A stretch of 44,274 bases of DNA from Planktotalea sp. GTDB lineage: Bacteria > Pseudomonadota > Alphaproteobacteria > Rhodobacterales > Rhodobacteraceae. The notes beneath the pieces were generated by a model. It saw only the letters and a program-made list of their open reading frames with translations, did no database searches and was not told the origin of the DNA. The stretch lies in contig NZ_JABBAL010000002.1 of the NCBI RefSeq assembly GCF_018607995.1, positions 67,733-112,006 of the forward strand, read 5' to 3'. The position numbers and the translations under genes are program-made. Shown in pieces: positions 35,490 through 44,211 of the stretch; position 1 is the stretch's first letter, and every line of letters begins with the position of its first letter.

Positions 35490-36281
35490 CTAGCTACTGT
35501 GCGCACCGTCAGAAAGGGATTTTACAAAGGCCAGCACATCCGCAGGACTGTTACCCGCTCCAATCTTTTCAACAATCGCAGAGCCGACAACCGCCCCATC
35601 CGAAATACCTGCAATCTCACGTGATTTCTCAGGCGTTTTGATGCCAAAACCCACGATGACAGGCAGATCCGTTTGCGACTTGATCCGCGCGACCTCCGGT
35701 CCAACATCCGCACCTTCAGCATTCGCCGCACCGGTGATTCCTGTGATCGAAACGTAATACACAAAACCCGACGTATTCTCCAGAACACGCGGCAAACGCG
35801 CGTCGTCGGTTGTAGGCGTCGCGAGGCGGATAAAATTCAAACCAGCTTCTTGAGCAGGTATGCATAGCTCAGCATCTTCTTCGGGTGGCAAATCAACCAC
35901 GATCAGCCCATCAATCCCCGCATCTTTGGCGTCGCGCAAAAACGCATCCACACCGTGGGAATAGATCGGATTGTAATAGCCCATCAAAACGATGGGCGTC
36001 GTATCGTCGTCCTCGCGAAACGTGCGTGCCATATCCAGCGTCTTTTGCAAGGTCATGTCGCTTTCAAGCGCGCGTTGCCCCGCCAATTGAATAGTTGCGC
36101 CATCCGCCATCGGATCGGTAAATGGCAAACCAAGCTCGATAATATCGACACCCGCGTCCGGCAGACCACGCATAATTTCTAAAGATACTTCAGGGTTCGG
36201 ATCACCCGCCATGATATAGGACACGAACGCTTTTTTCCCGCGCGCACGCAAGCTCTCAAATTTCGCATCGATCCGGGTCAT
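35490..36281 (-). CDS. trpA: Tryptophan synthase alpha subunit
   Basis: The 263-residue TIM-barrel enzyme cleaves indole-3-glycerol phosphate and channels indole to TrpB. Family blocks: [17 protein letters not shown] (residues 20-36), [16 protein letters not shown] with the catalytic Glu near 50 and Asp near 61, [41 protein letters not shown] and [14 protein letters not shown] (phosphate loop). The length is normal and no catalytic residue is lost. It stands without trpB in this window; the rest of the trp operon must be elsewhere, as is common in Rhodobacteraceae. The start is ATG 36281 ([12 protein letters not shown]). From 36282 to 36476 I see no gene. Confidence 0.96.
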   Translation of the reverse strand: MTRIDAKFESLRARGKKAFVSYIMAGDPNPEVSLEIMRGLPDAGVDIIELGLPFTDPMADGATIQLAGQRALESDMTLQKTLDMARTFREDDDTTPIVLMGYYNPIYSHGVDAFLRDAKDAGIDGLIVVDLPPEEDAELCIPAQEAGLNFIRLATPTTDDARLPRVLENTSGFVYYVSITGITGAANAEGADVGPEVARIKSQTDLPVIVGFGIKTPEKSREIAGISDGAVVGSAIVEKIGAGNSPADVLAFVKSLSDGAHSS

Positions 36282-36476
36282 GGGGCAATCCTTGTCAAAA
36301 ACACGTCCCTCGCATCTGCCGCGAAAGCGCGCCCTTGCGCAAGTGCTTGAGCGCCGAAACCCGGCAAAAATCGCTACAACTCGTCTAAGACGCGCTTCTC
36401 ATTTCCAAAAATATCGCCGCCGAAGGCATCCGGCACGCCCCTTAGGCATGCTCAAACAAGCGCGCGCAGAGCACAT

Positions 36477-36887
36477 TTAGCCAGCATCAGCGTCGATCAT
36501 CCAGCCAACACCGAACTGATCGCGACACATGCCAAACAGCGCGGCCCAATCGGTCTTGCTCAGTGGCATGGTCACCGTACCACCTTCGGACATGACACCA
36601 AACAGCCGCTCTGCGTCTGCCGCATCAGCGCAGGTCACACTCATCGCGACGCCCTCAACGCCCTTGTACTCCACCTCCTCAAACACGTCAGATGCGAACA
36701 ACTGGCTACCATCACTCAACTCCAACGTCATGTGCGCCATCTTATCGCCCAAGTCCTCAGGCGCGCCCTCACCCATTATATCCACAAAGGTCATAACCAT
36801 GCTCAGTTTGCCACCAAGAGCACTCTCATAATACGTCATCGCTTCTGCGCAGTCACCCGCAGATGTTAAATATGGTGTTACTTTCAT
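36477..36887 (-). CDS. VOC-superfamily protein (PhnB-like glyoxalase fold)
   Basis: The 136-residue protein has two beta-alpha-beta-beta-beta modules of the vicinal-oxygen-chelate superfamily, in the PhnB/'3-demethylubiquinone methyltransferase-like' group: TPYLTSAGDCAEAMTYYESALGG at the start, HMTLELSDGSQLFASD in the first module, then SVTCADAADAERLF and the late FGVGWMID. Few of the metal ligands of true glyoxalases can be matched, so activity is not assigned. The start is ATG 36887 (MKVTPYL), with GGGAGGAAGATCG in front. It is divergent from ychF, with 100 bases of shared promoter region. Confidence 0.85.
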   Translation of the reverse strand: MKVTPYLTSAGDCAEAMTYYESALGGKLSMVMTFVDIMGEGAPEDLGDKMAHMTLELSDGSQLFASDVFEEVEYKGVEGVAMSVTCADAADAERLFGVMSEGGTVTMPLSKTDWAALFGMCRDQFGVGWMIDADAG

Positions 36888-36987
36888 CGATCTTCCTCCC
36901 TTTTTCAGACAACCTAACCACAGCATCACCTTGCACGACGCAAAAAACCTGCCATATGGAAGCGCAGCGCGCAAAAAGGAGAGCATC

Positions 36988-38085
36988 ATGGGTTTCAAAA
37001 TGGGTATCGTCGGACTGCCAAACGTTGGTAAATCCACGCTCTTTAACGCTTTGACCAAGACCGCTGCCGCGCAAGCCGCAAACTTTCCCTTCTGCACGAT
37101 TGAACCAAATGTGGGCGACGTCGCCGTACCAGATGCGCGCCTCGACACACTCGCAGACATCGCAGGCTCCAAGCAAATCATCCCAACACGCATGACATTC
37201 GTAGACATCGCGGGTCTCGTGAAAGGTGCTTCCAAGGGCGAAGGTCTCGGCAATCAATTCCTCGCCAATATCCGTGAAACAGACGCCATCGCGCACGTGC
37301 TGCGCTGCTTTGAAGATGGCGATGTGACCCACGTCGATGGCCGCGTAAATCCTGTGGAAGACGCAGAAACCATCGAGACCGAACTAATGCTCGCCGATTT
37401 GGAAAGCGTCGAGAAGCGCCGCGAAGGCCTGACCCGCAAAACACGCGGTGGCGACAAAGAAGCCATCCAACAAGACCGCCTTCTCGAAGCAGCCCAAAAC
37501 GCTCTGGAAGATGGTAAGCCCGCCCGCACCGTAGACGTTGACGAAGACGACCTACGTGCATGGAAACTCCTACAACTGCTCACATCCAAACCCGTGCTTT
37601 ATGTTTGCAACGTTGGCGAATCTGAGAGTGCGGCAGGCAACGCCCACTCCGAAGCCGTCGCCGCTATGGCCGCGGCTCAAGGCAACAGCCACGTCATCAT
37701 CTCCGCGCAAATCGAAGAGGAAATCAGCCAGCTCGACGCTGAAGAAGCGCAAATGTTCCTCGAAGAAATGGGCCTAGAGGAAGCAGGCCTAGATCGCTTG
37801 ATTCGCGCAGGCTACGATCTTCTGCACTTGGAAACCTACTTCACGGTCGGCCCGAAAGAGGCCCGCGCATGGACCATCCGCGAAGGCACCTCCGCCCCCA
37901 AAGCCGCAGGCGTCATCCACGGTGACTTCGAAAAAGGCTTCATCCGCGCCGAAACCATCGCCTATGACGACTACATCGAACATAATGGCGAACAAGGCAG
38001 CAAAGAAGCCGGGAAAATGCGCGCGGAGGGCAAGGGCTACACCGTCAAAGACGGCGACGTGCTGCATTTCTTGTTTAACAACTAA
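36988..38085 (+). CDS. ychF: Redox-regulated ATPase/GTPase YchF (OLA1 family)
   Basis: The 365-residue P-loop protein is universally conserved, hydrolyses ATP in preference to GTP, and associates with ribosomes and stress responses. G1 GLPNVGKST is at residues 9-17, G3 DIAGLVKGASKGEGLGNQFL near 70-90, with a coiled-coil helical insert in the middle and a C-terminal TGS domain (FTVGPKEARAWTIREG, KDGDVLHFLFN). The G4 motif is replaced by a YVCNVGES-like segment, as expected for this ATP-preferring family. ATG 36988 has AAAGGAGAG just upstream; an upstream frame start at 36931 is not supported. A small stem (GCGGC/GCCGC, 38086-38099) follows but lacks a T-run. Confidence 0.95.
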   Translation: MGFKMGIVGLPNVGKSTLFNALTKTAAAQAANFPFCTIEPNVGDVAVPDARLDTLADIAGSKQIIPTRMTFVDIAGLVKGASKGEGLGNQFLANIRETDAIAHVLRCFEDGDVTHVDGRVNPVEDAETIETELMLADLESVEKRREGLTRKTRGGDKEAIQQDRLLEAAQNALEDGKPARTVDVDEDDLRAWKLLQLLTSKPVLYVCNVGESESAAGNAHSEAVAAMAAAQGNSHVIISAQIEEEISQLDAEEAQMFLEEMGLEEAGLDRLIRAGYDLLHLETYFTVGPKEARAWTIREGTSAPKAAGVIHGDFEKGFIRAETIAYDDYIEHNGEQGSKEAGKMRAEGKGYTVKDGDVLHFLFNN

Positions 38086-38159
38086 GCGGCTTCCGCCGCC
38101 TCAATCTGCACAAGCAATTTATCACAGCGTTGGGTTTGTTAGTCCAGTCCATGCCGTCC

Positions 38160-39262
38160 TCAAAAATCTCGCGCGCCTTGCAAACATGCGCGCGCTACAA
38201 TCAGTAGTGCCACATCCGGCTCAAGCAAAAACCGCGCCAGCGCTAAGTCGGCAATGTTCCACTGGAGACGCACCCAATTAAAACTTGCATGACCCTGCAG
38301 ATCGACATCTTCACAAGCTTTATAGCTGGCGCGCGCTGTTTCCAGCATTTCTAGATCGCCGCTAACCGCGCCTAACCAGCGCTGCGCTAAGCCAAGGTTA
38401 TTCTCGGTCAACACCCGATCCAAAACGTCCCGCTTTCCGCCTTTCAAATCCAGCGTGTTTTCTTTTGCGTCGATCACACGCTTCAAAACATCTACATCGA
38501 GCGTCAATTCACCTAGAGTTTGCAGAATATTCCCAAGATTGCTCCAAGTGAATTTCTGATTTTCGCTTTCATGGGCCTGCCACACTGCTAAGGCCCCCTG
38601 AAGCGCCCGCACTACTTCCTGCAAAAGCCCTTCATCCTTCTCTCGTTCGCCGATTTCGATCGAGACGACACCAAAAGATTTCTGAGAGGATACCCATTGA
38701 AGAAGCTGTTTCGACTTGCTCGTTTTTTTCAAAGCACCTTCGAGAGCATTGCGTGCGATGACCAAACTTCAAGAGTACAATAAACGCTTCACTACTTCGA
38801 AATAGTCATTTCCCAAAGTGTTTAAGCTATTGCCTTCTAATGCTTGCTTGCCCTTTACCTTCTCGTAATTTGCTTTTGCCATTTCTAAAGCAACGCGCGG
38901 TGCAAACATGTCCCCCGACGCATCCGCCTTTTGCATCCGATCAAAACAATATGAATTCCGAGCAGAAAAGAGACCTTTGGGATATGATTGCTTGCCCAAG
39001 TCCGCGATAAGGCAATTAGCTGCCAGATCAGGCCGGTTTCGAATGCGGTCTTGATCTACGCGTTGTTGTAAAAGCTGTCGTGCTTCTTCAGCCTGCCGTT
39101 CTTCTGTCGGAACATTTGCTTCTCGCATTCATATTTCTTCAACTTCAAACAACGCGTCAACCTCGTCAAACCGCAACTCTTCATTCAACTTCGCAACATT
39201 TCCAAATCAAGCCGTGCCCTTTTCACAGCGTTGCCAAACTCAACAATCGGGTGAGATGTCAT
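38160..39262 (-). pseudogene. TPR-like helical repeat protein, inactivated
   Basis: ATG 39262 opens MTSHPIVEFGNAVKRARLDLEMLRS. One frame change near 39206 leads to AKLNEELRFDEVDALFEVEE, which then meets TGA 39131-39129 and continues in frame as MREANVPTEERQAEEARQLL through ANYEKVKGKQALEGNSLNTLG. A second in-frame TGA (38771-38769) follows LLYS; the last third reads on (LVIARNALEGAL, QKFTWSNLGNILQTLGELT, DRVLTENNLGLAQRW) to a stop at 38160. The about 365-codon sequence is helical, with repeats resembling tetratricopeptides (NLG.ILQTLGE, NNLGLAQRWLG). The intact version may have been an effector- or signalling-linked TPR protein; that is a guess. Three lesions. Confidence 0.75.
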
Positions 39263-39425
39263 AGGATGTAACCTTGGATCATTCGGCGTCACATGATGTC
39301 ATTTAGGCTGTCATTCCATGTTATCCGATCGCCAAAAGATGATCCCTTTTCCTTATAAATTACTATTGTCGACAACATCTTAACCCAAGGTGGGCCCGCC
39401 GCTAATCTAAGGTAATTTCCTTATT

Positions 39426-39581
39426 TTGTGGCTATTTCAACTCTTACTTGTCTGGGTATTCACCCTAAACCTAATCAACTTGGCTTTCGCAATTTTATGC
39501 CTCTTCACCGTCTTTGGAATTTCTCCAAGGCTCTGCGCCAGAGCAGCCTGTTTGATTCATTTGGCTCTCGCATTTCTTTAA
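39426..39581 (+). CDS. Possible small two-helix membrane ORF
   Basis: From TTG 39426 a 51-codon frame reads LWLFQLLLVWVFTLNLINLAF and similar, forming two hydrophobic helices with a short polar turn, to TAA 39579-39581. AAGGT at 39409 is somewhat far for a ribosome site. It is the only protein-like signal in 39263-39704, a stretch otherwise without a gene. The composition may also be chance in a T-rich sequence. Confidence 0.2.
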   Translation: MWLFQLLLVWVFTLNLINLAFAILCLFTVFGISPRLCARAACLIHLALAFL

Positions 39582-39704
39582 GTTCCAATGGTTCGAGCAA
39601 CACTCGGGCCGTTTATAACAAAACGATCCTGCCCAACGCTCAGTTTAGGATATCATTCTTTAACCGATAGCGTATGGACGAGCCAAACTTTAGAAAGAAG
39701 ATTA

Positions 39705-40187
39705 ATGGAAAGTTCTCAAAGCCTACCAGAACGCATCGCTCTGGCGCAGGACACCGCGAAAACCATCGAAGCGCGTATCGTCGAATTGCACGGTGCAAAT
39801 GACCCTGAAGGGGCGCAGGCGGCAACCAAGTCTTTGGAGGAGATGATGGTTGATCTTTTCTCGACGTTTGAAGCGCGCCTGCAGCATCATTTCAAACGTG
39901 GTCCTTTTTCGCGAAAATTGAAAACGCGATTGATCGATGCGGGTCAAACCGACCTTGCTGACAAGCTCTACCAATTCTATCTGGCGATCAACGTGTTAAA
40001 GCACGGCAAAGGCGCGAGCCATCGCAAGCTGCTTGCCTTGTCACACCCATTGATAGCCGTCAGATCGGCAGAAATCGGCGATATTAAACCGCACAGCCCG
40101 AGCTTGATCGATGTCACGTCTCATCGCTTCTCTGAGAGGCTTTGCGCAACGCTTCTTGATGGATATCACTTCCTTGAGGCTCAGTAA
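39705..40187 (+). CDS. Hypothetical helical cytoplasmic protein
   Basis: The 160-residue protein has no signal or membrane segment and looks all-helical: LPERIALAQDTAKTIEARIVELHG, AATKSLEEMMVDLFSTFEARLQHHF, LIDAGQTDLADKLYQFYLAINVLKHGKG. The INVLKHGKGASHRKLL stretch is the most distinctive part and resembles motifs I have seen in uncharacterised proteobacterial proteins. A HEPN-like fold is conceivable but not shown, because the R-x4-6-H motif is not clear. ATG 39705 has AGAAAGAAG upstream and is preferred over an earlier in-frame start at 39588. It lies between a decayed gene and the convergent SLC13 permease. Confidence 0.6.
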   Translation: MESSQSLPERIALAQDTAKTIEARIVELHGANDPEGAQAATKSLEEMMVDLFSTFEARLQHHFKRGPFSRKLKTRLIDAGQTDLADKLYQFYLAINVLKHGKGASHRKLLALSHPLIAVRSAEIGDIKPHSPSLIDVTSHRFSERLCATLLDGYHFLEAQ

Positions 40188-40260
40188 GCGGCCTGTTTTC
40201 TGCATCATCTGACAGTGTCGACGTAGCGCTGCACCAACGCTGTGTTCACCCTAACAGTTA

Positions 40261-42150
40261 TTAAAAGAACAGCGATAGCCCAGTCATCGACACGATCAAA
40301 AATAGAACCGTCATGATCCCGCCTGAGCGCACGAAATCGATAACGCGATAACCCGCAGGACCCATGATCAATGCGTTGACCTGATGTGTTGGGATCAAGA
40401 ACGAATTCGACGTTGAGATTGCGACTGTCAGGGCAAAGATCGCCGGATCGCCCCCCGCTGAAATCGCAATCGAGATAGCCAAAGGCACCAGTAAAACCGT
40501 GGCCCCTACGTTCGACATCACCAAAGTGAAGATTGTCGCCAACACCGCAACACCTAGCTGCAAAGACCACAGCGGCCAGCCGTCTAGGAGCGTCAGAATT
40601 TGCTCCGCGATCCACGTGGCCGTCCCGGTATTTTGCACCGCTTGTCCCAATGGTATCAACGAGGCGAGCAGGAACACAGTGCTCCAACTCACCGCCTCAT
40701 AGGCTTCATCAATAGACAGCACACGCGACAGGATCATGCCAACCGCCCCCGCGAGCAAGGCAAGCGACAACAAAAGATCCGTGAACAAGATCAAACTGAG
40801 CGTCATCAAGAAAAACCCGAGCGCCCAATTCACTTTGTGCGGGCGCAACTCCTCTTGCGGGAAATCGGACGTCACAACCACAAAGTCCTGATCGGACTTC
40901 AGTCGGGTCAAACGATCCCATTGCACATGCACGACCAAGGTGTCGCCCGCTTGGAGGTTCACCCCCCCAATGTGTGTCGCAATATGATCTTCAGTCTCCA
41001 CATGACTCAACGTCTCTTCGCCGCGATGGATCGCCAGGATAGACAAGCCATGGGTTTGACGCAAACGCAGCTCAATCGGGGATTGCCCAATCACGGTTGA
41101 ACCAGGCGGAATAACTACCTCCGCCACCCCAGACTGCGTGGCTGCAAAATCGTCTGAGAAAACGTCCAATGCTGGCAAAATCTCTAACCCGTAGGGGTCT
41201 GCAAACTCATCCTCAAGCACGCGCCGCAAGCCCAAGATCGCCAGTCGAGCGGGCGCTTCGATCAAGGTGTCGGCCATGGGTGCAATCACCTTGTGACCTT
41301 TATAGGACGTTCCCAAAATATAAAGGTGATGCGCGACCATAATATCAGAGAGCTTTTGACCAATCAGGATCGACCCTTCAGGCACGCGCACCTCAAACAT
41401 ATCCGCGCGCAGGCCATAGGTGTTTTCCACGAAGGTCTGCATAGAGCGCCCGGCCCCCGCATCCGCACCACGTCCCCGCGTGACGGGTAAAATCCACTTG
41501 CCAAGCAGCACAAAATACAAAACCCCAGTCAGAACCAGCATGACGCCAACAGGCGTCACAGAAAACAAACCGAACGGTTTCATTTGTTGATCCGCAGGCA
41601 GGGTCACGTTCGCTGAAATCAGCAAATCATTGAGCAAAATTAACGGCGACGATCCAACCATGGTGATCGTACCTCCAAGGATCGCACAAAACCCCATGGG
41701 CATTGCGAGACGACTCATCGGGATCTCCGTGCGAGCAGAAATCCGGCTGATGACAGGCAGGAACAGCGCCGCCGCCCCAACGTTTTGCATGAACGAACTA
41801 ATCACACCAACCGTGGTTGAGACAATCGGGATGATGCGCCGCTCCGTCGTGCCGCCCCGCTTCAAGATCAGAGCGGCGACTTTCGACATCAAGCCCGTCT
41901 TGTCCAAGCCGGCCCCGATAATCATTACCGCAATAATCGACATCACAGCATTGGACGAAAAGCCAGAAAACAATTCGCTCCGCTCTGCGAGATTTTCAAG
42001 ACCCGGCAAAGTGCTCAGGCCGCCGAGTATCACCATCACTAAGATCGCAGCCAGATCGATGCGGATGATTTCAGAGACGAACAAAAACACGGTGAAGGTC
42101 AGCAGTCCAAGCACCACCATCATTTCCAAAGTTAAAACAGTCATTTGCAT
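40261..42150 (-). CDS. SLC13-family anion permease with two RCK-C (TrkA-C) domains
   Basis: The 629-residue membrane protein has N- and C-terminal transport halves separated by a cytoplasmic insert of about 200 residues. The N half carries the family stretch SSFMQNVGAAALFLPV and GGTITMVGSSPLILLND; the C half mirrors it with TLVMSNVGATVLLVPLA and ISTSNSFLIPTHQVNALI. The insert (about 215-395) contains two TrkA-C modules (MFEVRVPEGSILIGQKLSDI and VAEVVIPPGSTVIGQSPIEL). Such proteins move sulfate, dicarboxylates or other anions; the ligand cannot be read here. The start is ATG 42150 (MQMTVLTLEMMV). It is divergent from the nucleoside hydrolase. Confidence 0.9.
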   Translation of the reverse strand: MQMTVLTLEMMVVLGLLTFTVFLFVSEIIRIDLAAILVMVILGGLSTLPGLENLAERSELFSGFSSNAVMSIIAVMIIGAGLDKTGLMSKVAALILKRGGTTERRIIPIVSTTVGVISSFMQNVGAAALFLPVISRISARTEIPMSRLAMPMGFCAILGGTITMVGSSPLILLNDLLISANVTLPADQQMKPFGLFSVTPVGVMLVLTGVLYFVLLGKWILPVTRGRGADAGAGRSMQTFVENTYGLRADMFEVRVPEGSILIGQKLSDIMVAHHLYILGTSYKGHKVIAPMADTLIEAPARLAILGLRRVLEDEFADPYGLEILPALDVFSDDFAATQSGVAEVVIPPGSTVIGQSPIELRLRQTHGLSILAIHRGEETLSHVETEDHIATHIGGVNLQAGDTLVVHVQWDRLTRLKSDQDFVVVTSDFPQEELRPHKVNWALGFFLMTLSLILFTDLLLSLALLAGAVGMILSRVLSIDEAYEAVSWSTVFLLASLIPLGQAVQNTGTATWIAEQILTLLDGWPLWSLQLGVAVLATIFTLVMSNVGATVLLVPLAISIAISAGGDPAIFALTVAISTSNSFLIPTHQVNALIMGPAGYRVIDFVRSGGIMTVLFLIVSMTGLSLFF

Positions 42151-42284
42151 CTCGCTCCCACGCGAAATGGTAACGTCTGAACTTAATGATGCAATTGTTA
42201 ATGTCAGTCTCGCAGGTCATAAAATCGTCATTGCACCTTGCCACGCAAAGCCGCAGCATACCCACCAAGCAAGAGGCAGAACAC

Positions 42285-43214
42285 ATGACACAACCAATCA
42301 AACTCATCATCGACACAGATCCCGGCATCGACGACGCGATGGCGATCTTTTACGCGGCAGCCGCACCAGACATTGAGTTGGTCGGCCTCACCTCAATCTT
42401 CGGCAATGTCACGACAGAACAGGCGACGCGTAACGCCCTGCACCTTCTAGAATGGGCAGACTTACCTGACGTGCCCGTGGCCGAAGGTGCCAACAAACCT
42501 CGCTCCCTGCCCGCGTTCCCGCCGTCGCATAACGTGCATGGCGATGAGGGCTTTGGCACGTTGCCCGCAGAGACACCAAAGGGCCAAGCATGTGACGAAA
42601 GCGCCGCGGCCTTCCTCGCGCGCATGGCCCGCGAGTACAAAGGCGAAATTGTCGTCTGCCCAATTGGGCCTTTGACAAACATCGCGGATGCGCTCGATCT
42701 GGATCCCGACTTTGCCAGTAATGTCGCACGCATCGTACTCATGGGCGGTTCATTAGAGGAAGGCGGCAACATCACCCCGCACGCAGAGGCCAACATCTAC
42801 CATGATCCCCACGCCGCGGAACGGGTTTTTGCGTCCGGCGCAAACATCACCATGGTCGGCCTTGATGTGACGCACCGCATTCTCTGCACAGCAGAAGATT
42901 TCGACGCGATCGAGGCCGCCAGCCCCCGCCTTGGCGGGATGATCAACGAGATGAGCCGCTTCTATCTGCATTTCTACACGACAGTCGGCAAACACGACGG
43001 CTGTTCCCTGCACGATCCCGCAGCAGTTATTGCCTGTACACACCCCGATCTGTTTACCGCCCAAAGCGTGTCCGTAGCCGTATCCTGTGATAGCGACACC
43101 GCCGGTGCCACGCAGCGTGCGCACGATGGCCGCGCAGATGTGAACGTTCTGATGTCAGTGCGATCGGAGGATGTGAAACGACAATTCATCGCCGAAATGT
43201 CAAAACTGCCCTAG
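42285..43214 (+). CDS. Inosine/uridine-preferring nucleoside hydrolase
   Basis: The 309-residue enzyme splits ribonucleosides into base and ribose for salvage. The calcium-binding motif DTDPGIDD is at residues 10-17, with a supporting GNVTTEQAT segment, ICPIGPLTNIA-like VCPIGPLTNIADAL, IVLMGGSLEEGGNITPHAEANIYHDPHAA, and the late CSLHDPAAV block providing a further metal ligand (Asp). The layout is that of the IunH/RihA-C family. ATG 42285 (MTQPIKLIIDTD) is chosen because conserved sequence begins at once; an upstream start at 42186 adds residues unlike the family. tRNA-Ser follows 72 bases after its stop. Confidence 0.93.
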   Translation: MTQPIKLIIDTDPGIDDAMAIFYAAAAPDIELVGLTSIFGNVTTEQATRNALHLLEWADLPDVPVAEGANKPRSLPAFPPSHNVHGDEGFGTLPAETPKGQACDESAAAFLARMAREYKGEIVVCPIGPLTNIADALDLDPDFASNVARIVLMGGSLEEGGNITPHAEANIYHDPHAAERVFASGANITMVGLDVTHRILCTAEDFDAIEAASPRLGGMINEMSRFYLHFYTTVGKHDGCSLHDPAAVIACTHPDLFTAQSVSVAVSCDSDTAGATQRAHDGRADVNVLMSVRSEDVKRQFIAEMSKLP

Positions 43215-43286
43215 CCTTAAAATTTTAGCGGACCCATGCATTTTCCGACTTGTATCCTGATGCCCTTCAAGGCTATTCCCACCAGC

Positions 43287-43376
43287 GGAGACGTGGCCGA
43301 GTGGTCGAAGGCGCTCCCCTGCTAAGGGAGTAGGCCCGGAAGGGTCTCGAGGGTTCGAATCCCTTCGTCTCCGCCA
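43287..43376 (+). tRNA. tRNA-Ser (anticodon GCT)
   Basis: A class II tRNA with a long variable arm. Acceptor GGAGACG (43287-43293) pairs with CGTCTCC (43366-43372), the discriminator is G and CCA is encoded (43374-43376). The anticodon loop contains GCT, which reads AGC and AGT. A weak promoter-like pair (TTGTAT 43250, CTATTC 43273) lies just upstream. Its 3' end is a likely integration site for the element that follows. Confidence 0.97.
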
Positions 43377-43401
43377 TACACCATATTATTGTTTAATTTC
43401 A

Positions 43402-43415
43402 AGCCCTTAAGGGCT
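43402..43415. repeat. Perfect 14-bp palindrome downstream of tRNA-Ser
   Basis: AGCCCTTAAGGGCT is fully self-complementary, 25 bases after the tRNA CCA. It could be the tRNA's processing or termination hairpin, or a recombinase or regulator site. Bases to its right are AT-rich. Confidence 0.5.
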
Positions 43416-43427
43416 GATTTAATTGGA

Positions 43428-43449
43428 TTTGTACCCAGTTTGTACCCAG
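43428..43449. repeat. Two tandem 11-bp repeats, possible integrase arm sites
   Basis: TTTGTACCCAG occurs twice without a gap (43428-43438, 43439-43449), 52 bases beyond the tRNA-Ser CCA. Short direct repeats in this position resemble arm-type binding sites that tyrosine integrases use next to an attachment core in a tRNA 3' end. No integrase is in the window. Confidence 0.55.
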
Positions 43450-43470
43450 CTTTATTGATTGATCTACCTC

Positions 43471-44211
43471 TCAAAGTAGCCGCTTAACTAACGTAGCCTT
43501 ACCTGTCGCCAAGCCCTTCTTGCCCCATGTAACACGCACTGCGCCTAGCTTTGCCAATACATCAAGGCTCGCCTTATGCGCTTTGCTATCACCGCCACAC
43601 CAGTTCTTGTACGTGCTCTGACCTAGCTCAAGCTGATCACCCACAATGCAGTTGGCCTTGATGTGGCCCCACAGAAAGTAGGCTTGCTTCTCTTTGCGCT
43701 CTAACAGAAGGCGCTCCACCACACCCGCGGCCATTAGCGCGTCTACAATAGATCGCATGATAGTATCGCGTAGCGTTACCTGCTGAGCGTCGTTCAGGGC
43801 CTCCTCACAGTGCATCTCTTCAAGTCTGCTGGCCTCTTGGTCAATCAGCGCTTGGACGGCTTCTGACGAGCCGCCTTCCTTTGCTATGGCCTTACAAGCT
43901 GTCTTAGCTGCATTCACGAGGGGAGGGTTATCTACAAAGCCCTCGCCCAGTGCTTCTCGCTGGTAATCGCGCTGGACTGTCGCACGTTTAGCGTCCGTGA
44001 GGGCTTTCCCTCTAAGTTTTGGTTTTAACTGGGCCTCTATGTGCGCGTAGACCTTCTCAAGCGTGTCTAGCTCCTCGTCTGGCCCTATCGTTCCTATGTC
44101 GTTAGCTACCCAAGCGTCCTTTGTTCTAGGGCTACGATCTACCTTTACTTTGAAGCCGCTAAACTCCTGCATCCAAAACAAGGACCGCTGATCAGGATAC
44201 AAATCACGCAT
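43471..44211 (-). CDS. Hypothetical protein of a probable integrated element
   Basis: The 246-residue protein is not recognised. It has no signal or membrane helix. The N-terminal part (MRDLYPDQRSLFWMQEFSGFKVKVDRSPRTKDAWVAND) is followed by a long charged helical middle (LEKVYAHIEAQLKPKLRGKALTDAKRATVQRDYQREALGEGF) and a C-terminal region with basic ends (YKNWCGGDSKAHKASLDVLAKLGAVRVTWGKKGL), which could form a winged helix. ATG 44211 has ACAGGTG upstream. It reads towards tRNA-Ser. It probably belongs to a prophage or island inserted at the tRNA, and the rest lies beyond 44274. From 44212 to the end only its promoter region is visible. Confidence 0.6.
   Translation of the reverse strand: MRDLYPDQRSLFWMQEFSGFKVKVDRSPRTKDAWVANDIGTIGPDEELDTLEKVYAHIEAQLKPKLRGKALTDAKRATVQRDYQREALGEGFVDNPPLVNAAKTACKAIAKEGGSSEAVQALIDQEASRLEEMHCEEALNDAQQVTLRDTIMRSIVDALMAAGVVERLLLERKEKQAYFLWGHIKANCIVGDQLELGQSTYKNWCGGDSKAHKASLDVLAKLGAVRVTWGKKGLATGKATLVKRLL

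Noticed and set aside
36280..36480. Arg-rich 66-codon frame between trpA and the VOC gene
   Set aside because: Low-complexity basic composition, no ribosome site, and it overlaps the trpA start on the other strand.
9622..39262. Stop-codon recoding (suppressor tRNA or selenocysteine) as an explanation for in-frame stops
   Set aside because: TAA, TAG and TGA all occur, often beside indels and catalytic losses, while core genes have none. No SECIS-like hairpin was noticed.
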